DNA from: Sulfurovum sp. UBA7648
Lineage (GTDB): Bacteria > Campylobacterota > Campylobacteria > Campylobacterales > Sulfurovaceae
Assembly: GCA_002483605.1 (NCBI GenBank)
Contig: DLIG01000021.1
Coordinates: forward strand, 218,347 to 282,346
Length of the DNA stretch: 64,000 bases
Reading direction: 5' to 3'
Part shown: positions 7,846-14,770 of the stretch, one piece after another
How positions within the stretch are numbered: position 1 is the first letter of the stretch
Layout of the letters: each line of letters starts with the position of its first letter
The notes under the pieces: generated by a model
Databases searched by the model: none
Told to the model about the DNA's origin: nothing
What the model saw: only the letters and a program-made list of their open reading frames with translations
Program-made: the position numbers and the translations under genes

Positions 7846-10068
7846 CTAAAATTTAACTTGAATACCGAAATTTATAGTTCTGCCTTCATTTACAGTAATT
7901 GAAATATCCTCTTTATCGTAGTCGCCATCACCGTCTCCATCGCCAGATGCTCTAGCATTGTTGTAATATGTTTTATCTAACAAATTATCAACCCTGGCAT
8001 AAAAGCTTGTGTTGTAGCCGTATATTTGTGTTTTGTAATCCAGATTGAGATTAACTACCGCATAGCCTGGAATTTTGAACCAATTCATTTCGTCGGCATA
8101 ATATGGTGAAATAGCATCAATTTCAGGAGAGATGGTAATACTGGAAGTTGGTTTGTAATCAAACGCTATATTTAGATGGTGTTTGGGAACTCTAGGTTGA
8201 TTATTTCCTTTTAGATCATAGTGTTCTGTTGCATATGAACCGTATGTGCTTCCTAGATTGAGATTAAAATTATCATATTGTGTGAAATATGCATCTATAA
8301 ATGTATATGATATTTGAGAACTGAGCTGTTCTGATAATTCGCTTTGCACTGATAGTTCAAGCCCTTGGCTTATCATCCCTCCTATGTTTTGATATTGGGC
8401 TTTGTCTCCACCGTAGTCTATAGAAGAATATTGCCCCGATGAAGACATAATATAATCATCCCTATCCATTCTAAACAAGCCTATTTCATAGCTGTGTTTG
8501 ACTCCAAAAGCATCACCTTTGCCTCGTATGCCTATATCAAAACTTTTTGTCTCTTCAGGTTTAAGGTTCGGGTTACTGTCTGTTTTGCCGGTAGGACTTA
8601 TTGTTCCGGCAAAAAGTTGCTGAATGGAAGGTGCTCTAAAACCGGTAGAAAAAGCCGCATAAAAAGCAGCATTGTCGTTTATTTGATAGTTTGCACCTGC
8701 TCTATAAGATAATTGATTAAAACTTTTATCTAGCTGCAAAGCCGATATGTTGCTGCTGTAATCCAAATTGATATAGTCATAACGCAGATTTGCGGTTGCA
8801 CTCCATTTGTCATCGAATTTATATTTGTATTCTCCATAAAGTGCATAGACATTTTCGTCTGTCTCGTCATCTGAAGTTGCTGTGCCTTTATAATAATCTG
8901 TCCAAGTTGTTGTTGGTGGAGTTACTCTATAATTTACACTTTTTTTAGACCAATCTACTGCATAAGAAACATCATTTTTGTAATTATTATCTCTTAGATC
9001 CAAACCGATCATATAAGCACCATTTTTGCTGGTATTTCCTCTAAGCTCACTTTTGAGACCTCTTTGAATCTGTTCATATTCATTGAGGTTTGGTTTAAAT
9101 TTCGGGTCTGTATTTGATGTGTGATCTATATTGTAGTCGGCAAAACCTGAACGAAATGTAGTATTATCTCCATATTGGTAGAGATTAACCATGAGGTTTT
9201 CGCCGCCTTCAAATTCTTTGGAGTATGTAGTAAAAAATTTTAAAAGCTCCACATCAAACATTGATGCATAATCTCTCACTCTATCATTTCCAGGTATCCA
9301 GATACTTCTTGGATTTTCGTATGCTTCTGTAACGCCTCTAACTGTACCATGAGAGTCTTTGTTTCGCTTGGAATACTCAAATCCAGCCGTGATATCGCTT
9401 GTATCATCTATATAGTATTGCGCTTTACCGTTGAGATAATTTGCTTCATAGTCTCCATCTTCATAATATCCGTCTTTTTTTCTTTGGCTAGCTTGGAGAT
9501 AGGCATTGTATTTTTCTTTGGATACGCCGTATTTGGCTAGATATTTATTATACCCGTATGTTCCATCTTCTACTTCTAGCTTTCCTCCGGCATTTTTTGC
9601 ACCTTTTTTGGTAGTTATGATGATAGCTCCAGAGAGTGCATCATCACCAAAGAGATAACTAGCCCCGCCTTTGACGACTTTTACGCTCTCGATATTGTCC
9701 ATATCTATATTAACACTGCCGGTGCGTTCAAATACCGGAACGCCGTCTATGACAACTGCAACACCGGGCTTTTCTCCCATATATACTTGATTCTCTATTC
9801 CCCTGATGTGAATTTTTAAAGAATCGCCATCGGTAAATTCTGTAGTAATTCCCGGAATTGCTTGTAAAGTCCTTTGGATATTTTCTGCCTTTTTTTCATC
9901 TATTTTTTCCCCTTTAATAGATGTTGTTGATGAAACCTCGCCCCTTTTTGATTCGAATTTATCATCAATTGTCGTTGAGTCTACATGAATTACGCCAATG
10001 TCCTCTTGTGCATTGATTGTAGTTACAAGTAAAGCTGAAGCAATAATGCTAAGCTTAAAAATATTCAT
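7846..10068 (-). CDS. TonB-dependent outer-membrane receptor (unit A)
   Basis: A 740-residue TonB-dependent receptor. It has a signal peptide cut near TINA/QE, a candidate TonB box in GVIHVDS, and a plug with IQRTLQAIPGITTEF, VAVVIDGVPVFE and VKVVKGGASYLFGDDALSGAIIITT. Barrel motifs include FRAPSIQQLF and NPNLKPEETKS, with a terminal strand NFGIQVKF. Near the C-terminus residues about 710-721 read DGDGDGDYDKED, an EF-hand-like acidic loop absent from the other two receptors. It opens unit A and is divergent from exbB-exbD-tonB, which fits a TonB-powered uptake locus. Leader and operator are shared in design with unit B. Substrate unknown. Confidence 0.93.
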   Translation of the reverse strand: MNIFKLSIIASALLVTTINAQEDIGVIHVDSTTIDDKFESKRGEVSSTTSIKGEKIDEKKAENIQRTLQAIPGITTEFTDGDSLKIHIRGIENQVYMGEKPGVAVVIDGVPVFERTGSVNIDMDNIESVKVVKGGASYLFGDDALSGAIIITTKKGAKNAGGKLEVEDGTYGYNKYLAKYGVSKEKYNAYLQASQRKKDGYYEDGDYEANYLNGKAQYYIDDTSDITAGFEYSKRNKDSHGTVRGVTEAYENPRSIWIPGNDRVRDYASMFDVELLKFFTTYSKEFEGGENLMVNLYQYGDNTTFRSGFADYNIDHTSNTDPKFKPNLNEYEQIQRGLKSELRGNTSKNGAYMIGLDLRDNNYKNDVSYAVDWSKKSVNYRVTPPTTTWTDYYKGTATSDDETDENVYALYGEYKYKFDDKWSATANLRYDYINLDYSSNISALQLDKSFNQLSYRAGANYQINDNAAFYAAFSTGFRAPSIQQLFAGTISPTGKTDSNPNLKPEETKSFDIGIRGKGDAFGVKHSYEIGLFRMDRDDYIMSSSGQYSSIDYGGDKAQYQNIGGMISQGLELSVQSELSEQLSSQISYTFIDAYFTQYDNFNLNLGSTYGSYATEHYDLKGNNQPRVPKHHLNIAFDYKPTSSITISPEIDAISPYYADEMNWFKIPGYAVVNLNLDYKTQIYGYNTSFYARVDNLLDKTYYNNARASGDGDGDGDYDKEDISITVNEGRTINFGIQVKF

Positions 10069-10226
10069 TTTTTTTCCTTCTTTGTATTTAAAATGATAAT
10101 AAGTGACCTAATGAAGAATAATACAAATATACTTTTGTATTACATTTTTAAGTGTAATGCCATTGTCCCCAAGTATTAAAACTAGTATTATTTAAATGAG
10201 TCCCCCTCATCAATAATAGAAGTATA
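10069..10226 (-). promoter_or_regulatory. Conserved 5' leader and -10 of the unit A receptor operon
   Basis: Minus-strand leader similar to that at 5425-5577. A -10 hexamer TATACT lies at 10221-10226, 9 bases from the nearest TGTTAA, predicting a start near 10214 and a leader of about 147 bases. Elements in order are a hairpin ATGAG-GGGGA-CTCAT, the block TTTTAATACTTGGGGACAAT that is identical in both leaders, ATTACA-N8-TGTAAT, AATACAAA-N6-TTTGTATT, and the GAAGGA ribosome-binding site. The first hairpin keeps its pairing in unit B despite base changes, which supports a functional RNA. Confidence 0.6.
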
Positions 10227-10232
10227 AACATG

Positions 10233-10275
10233 AATTGTTAATTTAGTGTTAAAAATTAACACTAAATTAACAATT
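10233..10275. promoter_or_regulatory. Bidirectional palindromic operator between receptor and exbB
   Basis: Perfect inverted repeat: 20-base arms (10233-10252 and 10256-10275) separated by AAA. Each arm contains TGTTAA-N5-TGTTAA in its own direction. The layout is symmetric: 9 bases beyond the outer TGTTAA lies TATACT (10221-10226) towards the receptor and TATCAT (10282-10287) towards exbB. An 11-base tandem repeat overlapping the -35 region is the usual arrangement for activation by OmpR/PhoB-family response regulators. The regulator is not in the visible neighbourhood. Confidence 0.65.
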
Positions 10276-10325
10276 TTGTTTTATCATTTCAATAATATAA
10301 CTTTTATTTTAGGGGCAATTAATAG

Positions 10326-10769
10326 ATGAATATGGAACAATTAAGCAATATAGTGGATTATGGGATCATTGGGATACTTAGTGTTATGAGCTTTATAGCC
10401 GTATTTTTTTGGATAGAAAGATTACTTTTTTATAAAAAACTTAATATTCAAAATTACTCTTCACAAGAGGCTCTAGAGCTTGATATTACTCAAAATATAT
10501 CCATTATTTCAAGTTTTGGTGCTAATGCGCCATATATCGGATTGCTTGGGACGGTTTTAGGTATTATCGTGACATTTTATACATTAGGACAGGGCGGCAA
10601 TATGGATGTAAAAAACATTATGACTTCTTTGGCTTTGGCGCTAAAAGCTACTGCGATGGGATTGGTAGTAGCGATTCCGGCGATATTTTTTTATAATCAT
10701 CTCACAAGAAAGATAGAAGTAATTATTACAAAATGGCAGATTTTACAAAAGGAAAAAAATGCACATTAA
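10326..10769 (+). CDS. exbB: ExbB, TonB energy-transducing proton channel subunit
   Basis: Inner-membrane proton-channel subunit that, with ExbD, drives TonB. At 147 residues it is the short ExbB form common in Campylobacterota. It has three transmembrane segments (about 13-30, 64-86, 105-126), with the family signature APYIGLLGTVLGIIVTF before TM2-end and a TM3 stretch LALKATAMGLVVAIPAIFFYN. The ATG at 10326 is preceded by AGGGGC. It is first in a three-gene operon whose ends overlap: exbD starts 11 bases before exbB stops. Divergence from the unit A receptor and the shared operator suggest it serves that uptake system. Confidence 0.95.
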   Translation: MNMEQLSNIVDYGIIGILSVMSFIAVFFWIERLLFYKKLNIQNYSSQEALELDITQNISIISSFGANAPYIGLLGTVLGIIVTFYTLGQGGNMDVKNIMTSLALALKATAMGLVVAIPAIFFYNHLTRKIEVIITKWQILQKEKNAH

Positions 10770-11139
10770 AAAGTTTGATTCTATCAATGTAGTTCCTTTT
10801 ATTGATATCATGCTTGTGCTTCTTGTCATTGTTTTGACAACAGCATCTTTTATCCAGACAGGGGTTATCAAAGTTGATCTTCCATCGTCTAGTGCCACGC
10901 TTGAAGAAAAACCAAAAAAAGAGATGAAAATCTCAATTGATAAAGACGGTAAAATATATCTTGATAAGATAGAGATAAAAAAAGAAGATTTCCAAGCTAA
11001 GCTTTTGACTCACAGTAAAGATACGCCGATTCATCTATTTTGTGACAAAAATGCAAAATTTGACAATTTTATTTTTTTACTAGATATCTTGAAAAGCAAT
11101 GGTTATGAAAATTTGGGGATAGTTACGACACATGAATAG
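10759..11139 (+). CDS. exbD: ExbD, TonB energy-transducing subunit
   Basis: A 126-residue biopolymer transport protein with one transmembrane helix (about 12-32). It carries the family motif VPFIDIMLVLLVIVLTTA, including the membrane aspartate (Asp16) needed for proton use, and a periplasmic domain containing KISIDKDGKIYLDK and the conserved HLFCDKNAKF...LLDILKSNGY fold end. It overlaps exbB by 11 bases and tonB by 8, indicating translational coupling. Confidence 0.95.
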   Translation: MHIKKFDSINVVPFIDIMLVLLVIVLTTASFIQTGVIKVDLPSSSATLEEKPKKEMKISIDKDGKIYLDKIEIKKEDFQAKLLTHSKDTPIHLFCDKNAKFDNFIFLLDILKSNGYENLGIVTTHE

Positions 11140-11782
11140 ATATGCACACTCTTTTTTGATCTCATCTTTTTTATATTGTATTTTGATTTTTGGTTTTATA
11201 TATATTGCAAGTAATGCACCTAGACAGCTTGGAGAAAGCGTCATTAAAATAGCTATGTTAGAACCTCAAGAAAAGCAGCTGGAGCAAAAGCAAAAAACGA
11301 CAGATGCATTGCCTGCAAAAGAAAAAAGCGAAGATAAGCCAAAAGAGGAGATCGTAAAGAAAATTGAGACAACAAAAACAAAAACTTCCAAAACTATTGC
11401 TGCCAAGCAGCCGGAAGTTACCAAAAAGGACGAGCAAGGAGAATCAAAGCAACAGCAAATGGCGCAAGAAGCCATTGTCAATGCTGAGGCTGAAAAAAAC
11501 CAATTCCTCTCTCATCTTAAAGATGAAATTAAAAAAAACAAACATTATCCATCTGTAGCTAGAAGAAGAGGTCAGGAAGGAGCAGTAAAAGTTTCGTTTT
11601 TGATTGGCCCTAACGGAAGTGTTAGCAATATTGTGTGTAATGGCGAGCATTCTGTTTTAAATAGCGCCGCAAGAGAAGCAGTTTACAAAGCTTTCCCTGT
11701 TAAAGTACCGCAAAATGTTATAAAGACCGCATTTTTAGAGGTATCATTGGTTTTGAATTTCAAACTGGATTCATCACAATAA
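11132..11782 (+). CDS. tonB: TonB energy transducer
   Basis: A 216-residue TonB. It has an N-terminal transmembrane anchor (about 7-27), a periplasm-spanning Lys/Glu/Gln-rich linker (about 45-120, instead of the Pro-rich linker of enterics), and a C-terminal domain starting at about 130 (KNKHYPSVARRRGQEGAVKVSFLIGPNGSV). That domain has the conserved YP and GxVxVxFxxxxxGxV pattern that grips receptor TonB boxes. It is last in exbB-exbD-tonB; the next gene coaX starts 69 bases on. Confidence 0.93.
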   Translation: MNRYAHSFLISSFLYCILIFGFIYIASNAPRQLGESVIKIAMLEPQEKQLEQKQKTTDALPAKEKSEDKPKEEIVKKIETTKTKTSKTIAAKQPEVTKKDEQGESKQQQMAQEAIVNAEAEKNQFLSHLKDEIKKNKHYPSVARRRGQEGAVKVSFLIGPNGSVSNIVCNGEHSVLNSAAREAVYKAFPVKVPQNVIKTAFLEVSLVLNFKLDSSQ

Positions 11783-11851
11783 AGTGCACTAGTGATATCT
11801 TTGTCAGCATATATATGTTAAACTCATTATTATAAATATGCAAGGATCTTT

Positions 11852-12472
11852 ATGCTTTTAGCGGACATCGGCAATACTCGTGTGCATATATATGATGGCA
11901 AAAATGTATCGCATCTTTCACACGAAGAAGCTATTGCACAATATCAAAATGTACCACTATCGTATATCTGTGTCAATCATAATATTAAATCACGTATAGA
12001 GCATACAGCATTATGGGAAGATATATCTAGCTGTTTGAGCATCAAAGGTGAATATGAGACTATGGGGGTGGATAGAAAAGCGCTTTGTTTAAGTCATTCA
12101 GATGGAATCTTCATAGATGCCGGAAGCGCTATCACAGTAGATATGGTCAGAGACGGCGTATATAAAGGGGGTTTTATCTTGCCCGGTATAGGAGCGTATT
12201 TAGAAAGCTACAAAATGATTTCTCCCGCTTTAGATATTGAACTAAACCGTGAATGCTCACTGACATCTTTGCCTCGCACAACAAAAGATAGTGTAAGCTA
12301 TGGTATAATCGCGTCAATAAAAGCCGTGCTTGATAGTCATAAGACCGATTTGCCTCTATATTTTACTGGTGGTGACGGCAAATGGCTCTCATCTTTATTT
12401 CCGAACAGCAAATTTGATGAATTGCTGGTATTTAGAGGAATGCAAAAGGCACTAAAGGATAAATCATGTTAA
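11852..12472 (+). CDS. coaX: Type III pantothenate kinase
   Basis: Phosphorylates pantothenate in the first step of coenzyme A synthesis. The protein has 206 residues, short for CoaX (typically 220-260), as in other Campylobacterota. Motifs: LLADIGNTRVHIYDG (phosphate 1 of the ASKHA fold), GVDRKALC, FIDAGSAITVDMV with the catalytic Asp region, GGFILPGI, and YFTGGDGKWL near the end. A TATAAA box lies about 20 bases upstream. Its end overlaps hisG by 7 bases. Confidence 0.92.
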   Translation: MLLADIGNTRVHIYDGKNVSHLSHEEAIAQYQNVPLSYICVNHNIKSRIEHTALWEDISSCLSIKGEYETMGVDRKALCLSHSDGIFIDAGSAITVDMVRDGVYKGGFILPGIGAYLESYKMISPALDIELNRECSLTSLPRTTKDSVSYGIIASIKAVLDSHKTDLPLYFTGGDGKWLSSLFPNSKFDELLVFRGMQKALKDKSC

Positions 12473-13083
12473 CTATAGCACTTCCAAAGGGTCGCATAGC
12501 AGAAGAGACTTTGGATATTTTTTCTAAGATCTTCAATACTAATTTTGCATTTGACAACAGAAAGCTCATACTTGAAGCCCATGGGTTTAGATTCTTGAAT
12601 GTAAGAAATCAAGACGTACCTACATATGTTGCGCATGGTGCAGCTGATCTTGGAGTGGTAGGACTCGATGTGATAACAGAACAAGAACTGGATATCGTAG
12701 ATTTGCTTGATATGCAGCTGGGACGTTGCAAAGTGGCTATCGGTATCAAAAATGAAGATATGCTTGATTGGAATAAGCCCGATATCAAGATAGCGACCAA
12801 AATGGTAAATATCACAAAAAACTATTTTGCCCAAAAAGCAGTAGGCGTACAAGTGATCAAACTTTATGGATCTATCGAGCTTGCTCCGCTTGTAGGGCTT
12901 GCTGATGCGATAGTGGATATAGTTGATACAGGAGCTACAATGAGGGAAAACGGCCTCAAAGTAGCTGAGGAAATTATGAGCTCGTCAGCCCACTTGATAG
13001 CCAATAACAATAGTTTTTATGCTAAAAAGAATGAGATTTTATCTATTTATGATAAGATAAAGAAAGTTGTTGACGGCAATTAA
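12466..13083 (+). CDS. hisG: ATP phosphoribosyltransferase, short form
   Basis: First enzyme of histidine synthesis: joins ATP and PRPP. At 205 residues it is the short HisG form, which lacks the C-terminal regulatory ACT-like domain and normally works with HisZ; no hisZ is in the window. Motifs: IALPKGRIAEE, DVPTYVAHGAADLGVVGLDVI, GRCKVAIGI, and the PRPP site IVDIVDTGATMRENGL. It is translationally coupled to coaX. Confidence 0.95.
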   Translation: MLTIALPKGRIAEETLDIFSKIFNTNFAFDNRKLILEAHGFRFLNVRNQDVPTYVAHGAADLGVVGLDVITEQELDIVDLLDMQLGRCKVAIGIKNEDMLDWNKPDIKIATKMVNITKNYFAQKAVGVQVIKLYGSIELAPLVGLADAIVDIVDTGATMRENGLKVAEEIMSSSAHLIANNNSFYAKKNEILSIYDKIKKVVDGN

Positions 13084-13099
13084 CCATAAAGGATAAAGC

Positions 13100-13465
13100 A
13101 TGAGTCAAGATAAAGAGATATCAAACAACTTTCAAGATCCAAATAAAAATCTTGCTTTAATAGTTTACGGATTGCAAATACTTGGCATTTTAACCGGTGG
13201 TATCGCTTGGATAATAGGTGTAGTTATCAATTATGTCAAAATAGACGATGTAAAAGGAACATGGATAGAATCTCACTTTGAGTGGCAGATGCGAACTTTT
13301 TGGATCGGTCTATTTTGGCTTGTGATAAGCTTGATACTTTTTATAACCGTTGTTTTAATTCCTGTTGCATGGATAATTTGGATTGTAGTAGGAATTTGGA
13401 TTATTTATCGTGTCATAAAGGGACTTCTAGATTTGCTTGATAATAAAGCTCTATTATCAAAATAG
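13100..13465 (+). CDS. DUF4870-like membrane protein
   Basis: A 121-residue membrane protein with three to four hydrophobic segments (about 18-45, 69-92, 92-112). It carries the family feature SHFEWQMRTFW between segments 1 and 2, where DUF4870/Tic20-like proteins have a conserved H-x-x-x-Q stretch. Function is unknown. It follows hisG by 16 bases and probably ends that operon. An AAAGGAT ribosome-binding site precedes the ATG. Confidence 0.7.
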   Translation: MSQDKEISNNFQDPNKNLALIVYGLQILGILTGGIAWIIGVVINYVKIDDVKGTWIESHFEWQMRTFWIGLFWLVISLILFITVVLIPVAWIIWIVVGIWIIYRVIKGLLDLLDNKALLSK

Positions 13466-13492
13466 TAATAATTGTACATTAATTTGGGATTA

Positions 13493-13528
13493 TTGGCTTA
13501 TCCGCCAAGAGCGGATATGTAGAGCCAA
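13493..13528. terminator. Hairpin between convergent genes
   Basis: Nested stem: TTGGCT (13493-13498) pairs with AGCCAA (13523-13528), and inside it ATCCGC pairs with GCGGAT around CAAGA. It sits between the convergent DUF4870 gene and rpsR, where a bidirectional terminator would be expected. The flanking T/A tracts are short, so termination strength is uncertain. Confidence 0.5.
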
Positions 13529-13530
13529 AT

Positions 13531-13797
13531 TTATCTGTGGCTAGTTTCAAATGGAGCATCAACTACATTTTTTCTATCCACGATATATGGGATAAGTGCA
13601 GTTTGTCTCGCTCTTTTGATAGCTATAGTTACAAGCTCTTGATGTTTTTTACAGTTGCCTGTAAGACGTCTTGGCATGATTTTGTATCTTTCGCTTAGTG
13701 AAAATTTTAGTGAAGCTACATCTTTGTAGTCAATGTATTCTACTTTGCTTTCGCAATATTTACAAAATCTTTTTTTGAATTTTCTTTCTCTCATCAT
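13531..13797 (-). CDS. rpsR: 30S ribosomal protein S18
   Basis: S18 of the small subunit platform, partner of S6. At 88 residues it has [46 protein letters not shown] and the basic [13 protein letters not shown] end typical of S18. The Cys pair CKYC with the later Cys/His suggests the zinc-binding (C+) paralogue form. Last gene of rnr-holA-rpsF-ssb-rpsR. ATG is doubled; either Met could start. Confidence 0.97.
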   Translation of the reverse strand: MMRERKFKKRFCKYCESKVEYIDYKDVASLKFSLSERYKIMPRRLTGNCKKHQELVTIAIKRARQTALIPYIVDRKNVVDAPFETSHR

Positions 13798-13808
13798 TTT
13801 TTATCCTT

Positions 13809-14258
13809 CTAAAATGGTATCTCATCATCATTGATATCTATCTCAGGGATGCTCTGTGGCTGCTCTTGCGGTGCAGGTTTTGCTGCAGCGCTTGGTGCCT
13901 GATATGAGCTATTATTATTTCCCTGTGAAGCCTCTTTGCTTCCTAGCATTTGAAGTGTTTCTACTGCTACAGTATGTTTGCTTCTTTTGCTTCCGTCCTG
14001 TGCTGTCCATTGCTCCAATGTCAAGCGTCCCTCTACTAAGACTTGTGAGCCTTTTTTGAGGTATTGGTTAGCTATCTCAGCCGTACGCCCCCAAAAAGTG
14101 ATGTCTATGAACATCGTTTCATCTTTCATCTCGCCGCTTTGAGCTTTGTATTTACGATTAACCGCAATTGCCGTAGTAGCTACTGCTGTACCGCTTTGTA
14201 GGTATCTGATTTCGATGTCTCTAGCCAGGTTACCGGCTAATATCACTTTGTTGAACAT
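13809..14258 (-). CDS. ssb: Single-stranded DNA-binding protein
   Basis: A 149-residue SSB with N-terminal OB fold (MFNKVILAGNLARDIEIRYLQSGTAVATTAIAVNR, split here by description only at its conserved GNL and R positions), a Gln/Pro/Ala-rich disordered linker (about 110-135), and the acidic tip DDEIPF that recruits repair and replication partners. It sits between rpsF and rpsR, 19 bases after rpsF, as in most bacteria. Confidence 0.97.
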   Translation of the reverse strand: MFNKVILAGNLARDIEIRYLQSGTAVATTAIAVNRKYKAQSGEMKDETMFIDITFWGRTAEIANQYLKKGSQVLVEGRLTLEQWTAQDGSKRSKHTVAVETLQMLGSKEASQGNNNSSYQAPSAAAKPAPQEQPQSIPEIDINDDEIPF

Positions 14259-14277
14259 TGAGAGCCTCCTTTTGGAC

Positions 14278-14673
14278 TTATGCCTCTTGAGCTACTGTTT
14301 CTTCAGCTGCAGTTTCTTTGCTAGCAGGTGCTTTTGCATTTTTGTTTGTAGCAGCAACCATTTTTTCAAATTGAGCTATCTCTTTTTTTGTAGCGTATTT
14401 TACAGTGAGGAATTTGATAATATCTTCATTGATTTTGAGATTTCTTTCGATTTCTGCAATTTTACTACCTTCAGCTTTGTAATAAAGTGCTGTATAGTAA
14501 CCTCTAGTTTGTTTTTCTACAACATATGCAAGGCGTCTCATGCCCATATCGTCAGTAGCGATAAGTTCAGCACCTTCTCTTGTCAAAATATCTTTAATTT
14601 TGGCAACTTGTGATGCAATTTCTTGTTCAGTCAATGTTGGTTTGACTACAAAAAGTGTTTCGTAACAATTCAT
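14278..14673 (-). CDS. rpsF: 30S ribosomal protein S6
   Basis: S6, which pairs with S18 on the 30S platform. The 131 residues start MNCYETLFVVKPTLTEQEI, have the core MGMRRLAYVVEKQTRGYYTALYYKAEG, and carry an Ala/Thr/Glu-rich C-terminal tail (about 108-131) that is longer than in E. coli. It has its own likely promoter inside the end of holA's neighbour gap (TATAAT on the minus strand at 14753-14758), so it can be expressed apart from rnr-holA. Confidence 0.97.
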   Translation of the reverse strand: MNCYETLFVVKPTLTEQEIASQVAKIKDILTREGAELIATDDMGMRRLAYVVEKQTRGYYTALYYKAEGSKIAEIERNLKINEDIIKFLTVKYATKKEIAQFEKMVAATNKNAKAPASKETAAEETVAQEA

Positions 14674-14758
14674 TTTTTTCCTTTGGTTTTGTAGCCCATA
14701 GCTTCACACTCTATTGAGTTTTGGAAACTATGAGCAAGAATTTGGAACAAATATTATA
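14674..14758 (-). promoter_or_regulatory. rpsF promoter and structured leader
   Basis: Minus strand: a TATAAT -10 (14753-14758) is followed by a leader of about 75 bases. A stem CATAG/CTATG encloses a second stem ACTC-AATA-GAGT. Many bacteria autoregulate rpsF by S6:S18 binding to a leader structure with a bulged CCG; I do not see that CCG here. The hairpin is visible, its function is inference. Confidence 0.45.
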
Positions 14759-14770
14759 TGCTAACTATGC

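Noticed and set aside
10088..10106. Possible Fur box (TGATAATAAG) in the unit A leader
   Set aside because: Only a partial match, lies far downstream of the predicted start, and is not conserved in the unit B leader.
10233..10275. NssR-type (Crp/Fnr) site TTAAC-N4-GTTAA
   Set aside because: The half-sites point the other way and repeat in tandem every 11 bases (TGTTAA-N5-TGTTAA); the TTAAC...GTTAA arrangement is not present.
12469..12852. 127-codon open frame opposite hisG
   Set aside because: hisG is complete with all motifs; the antisense product has no recognisable features.
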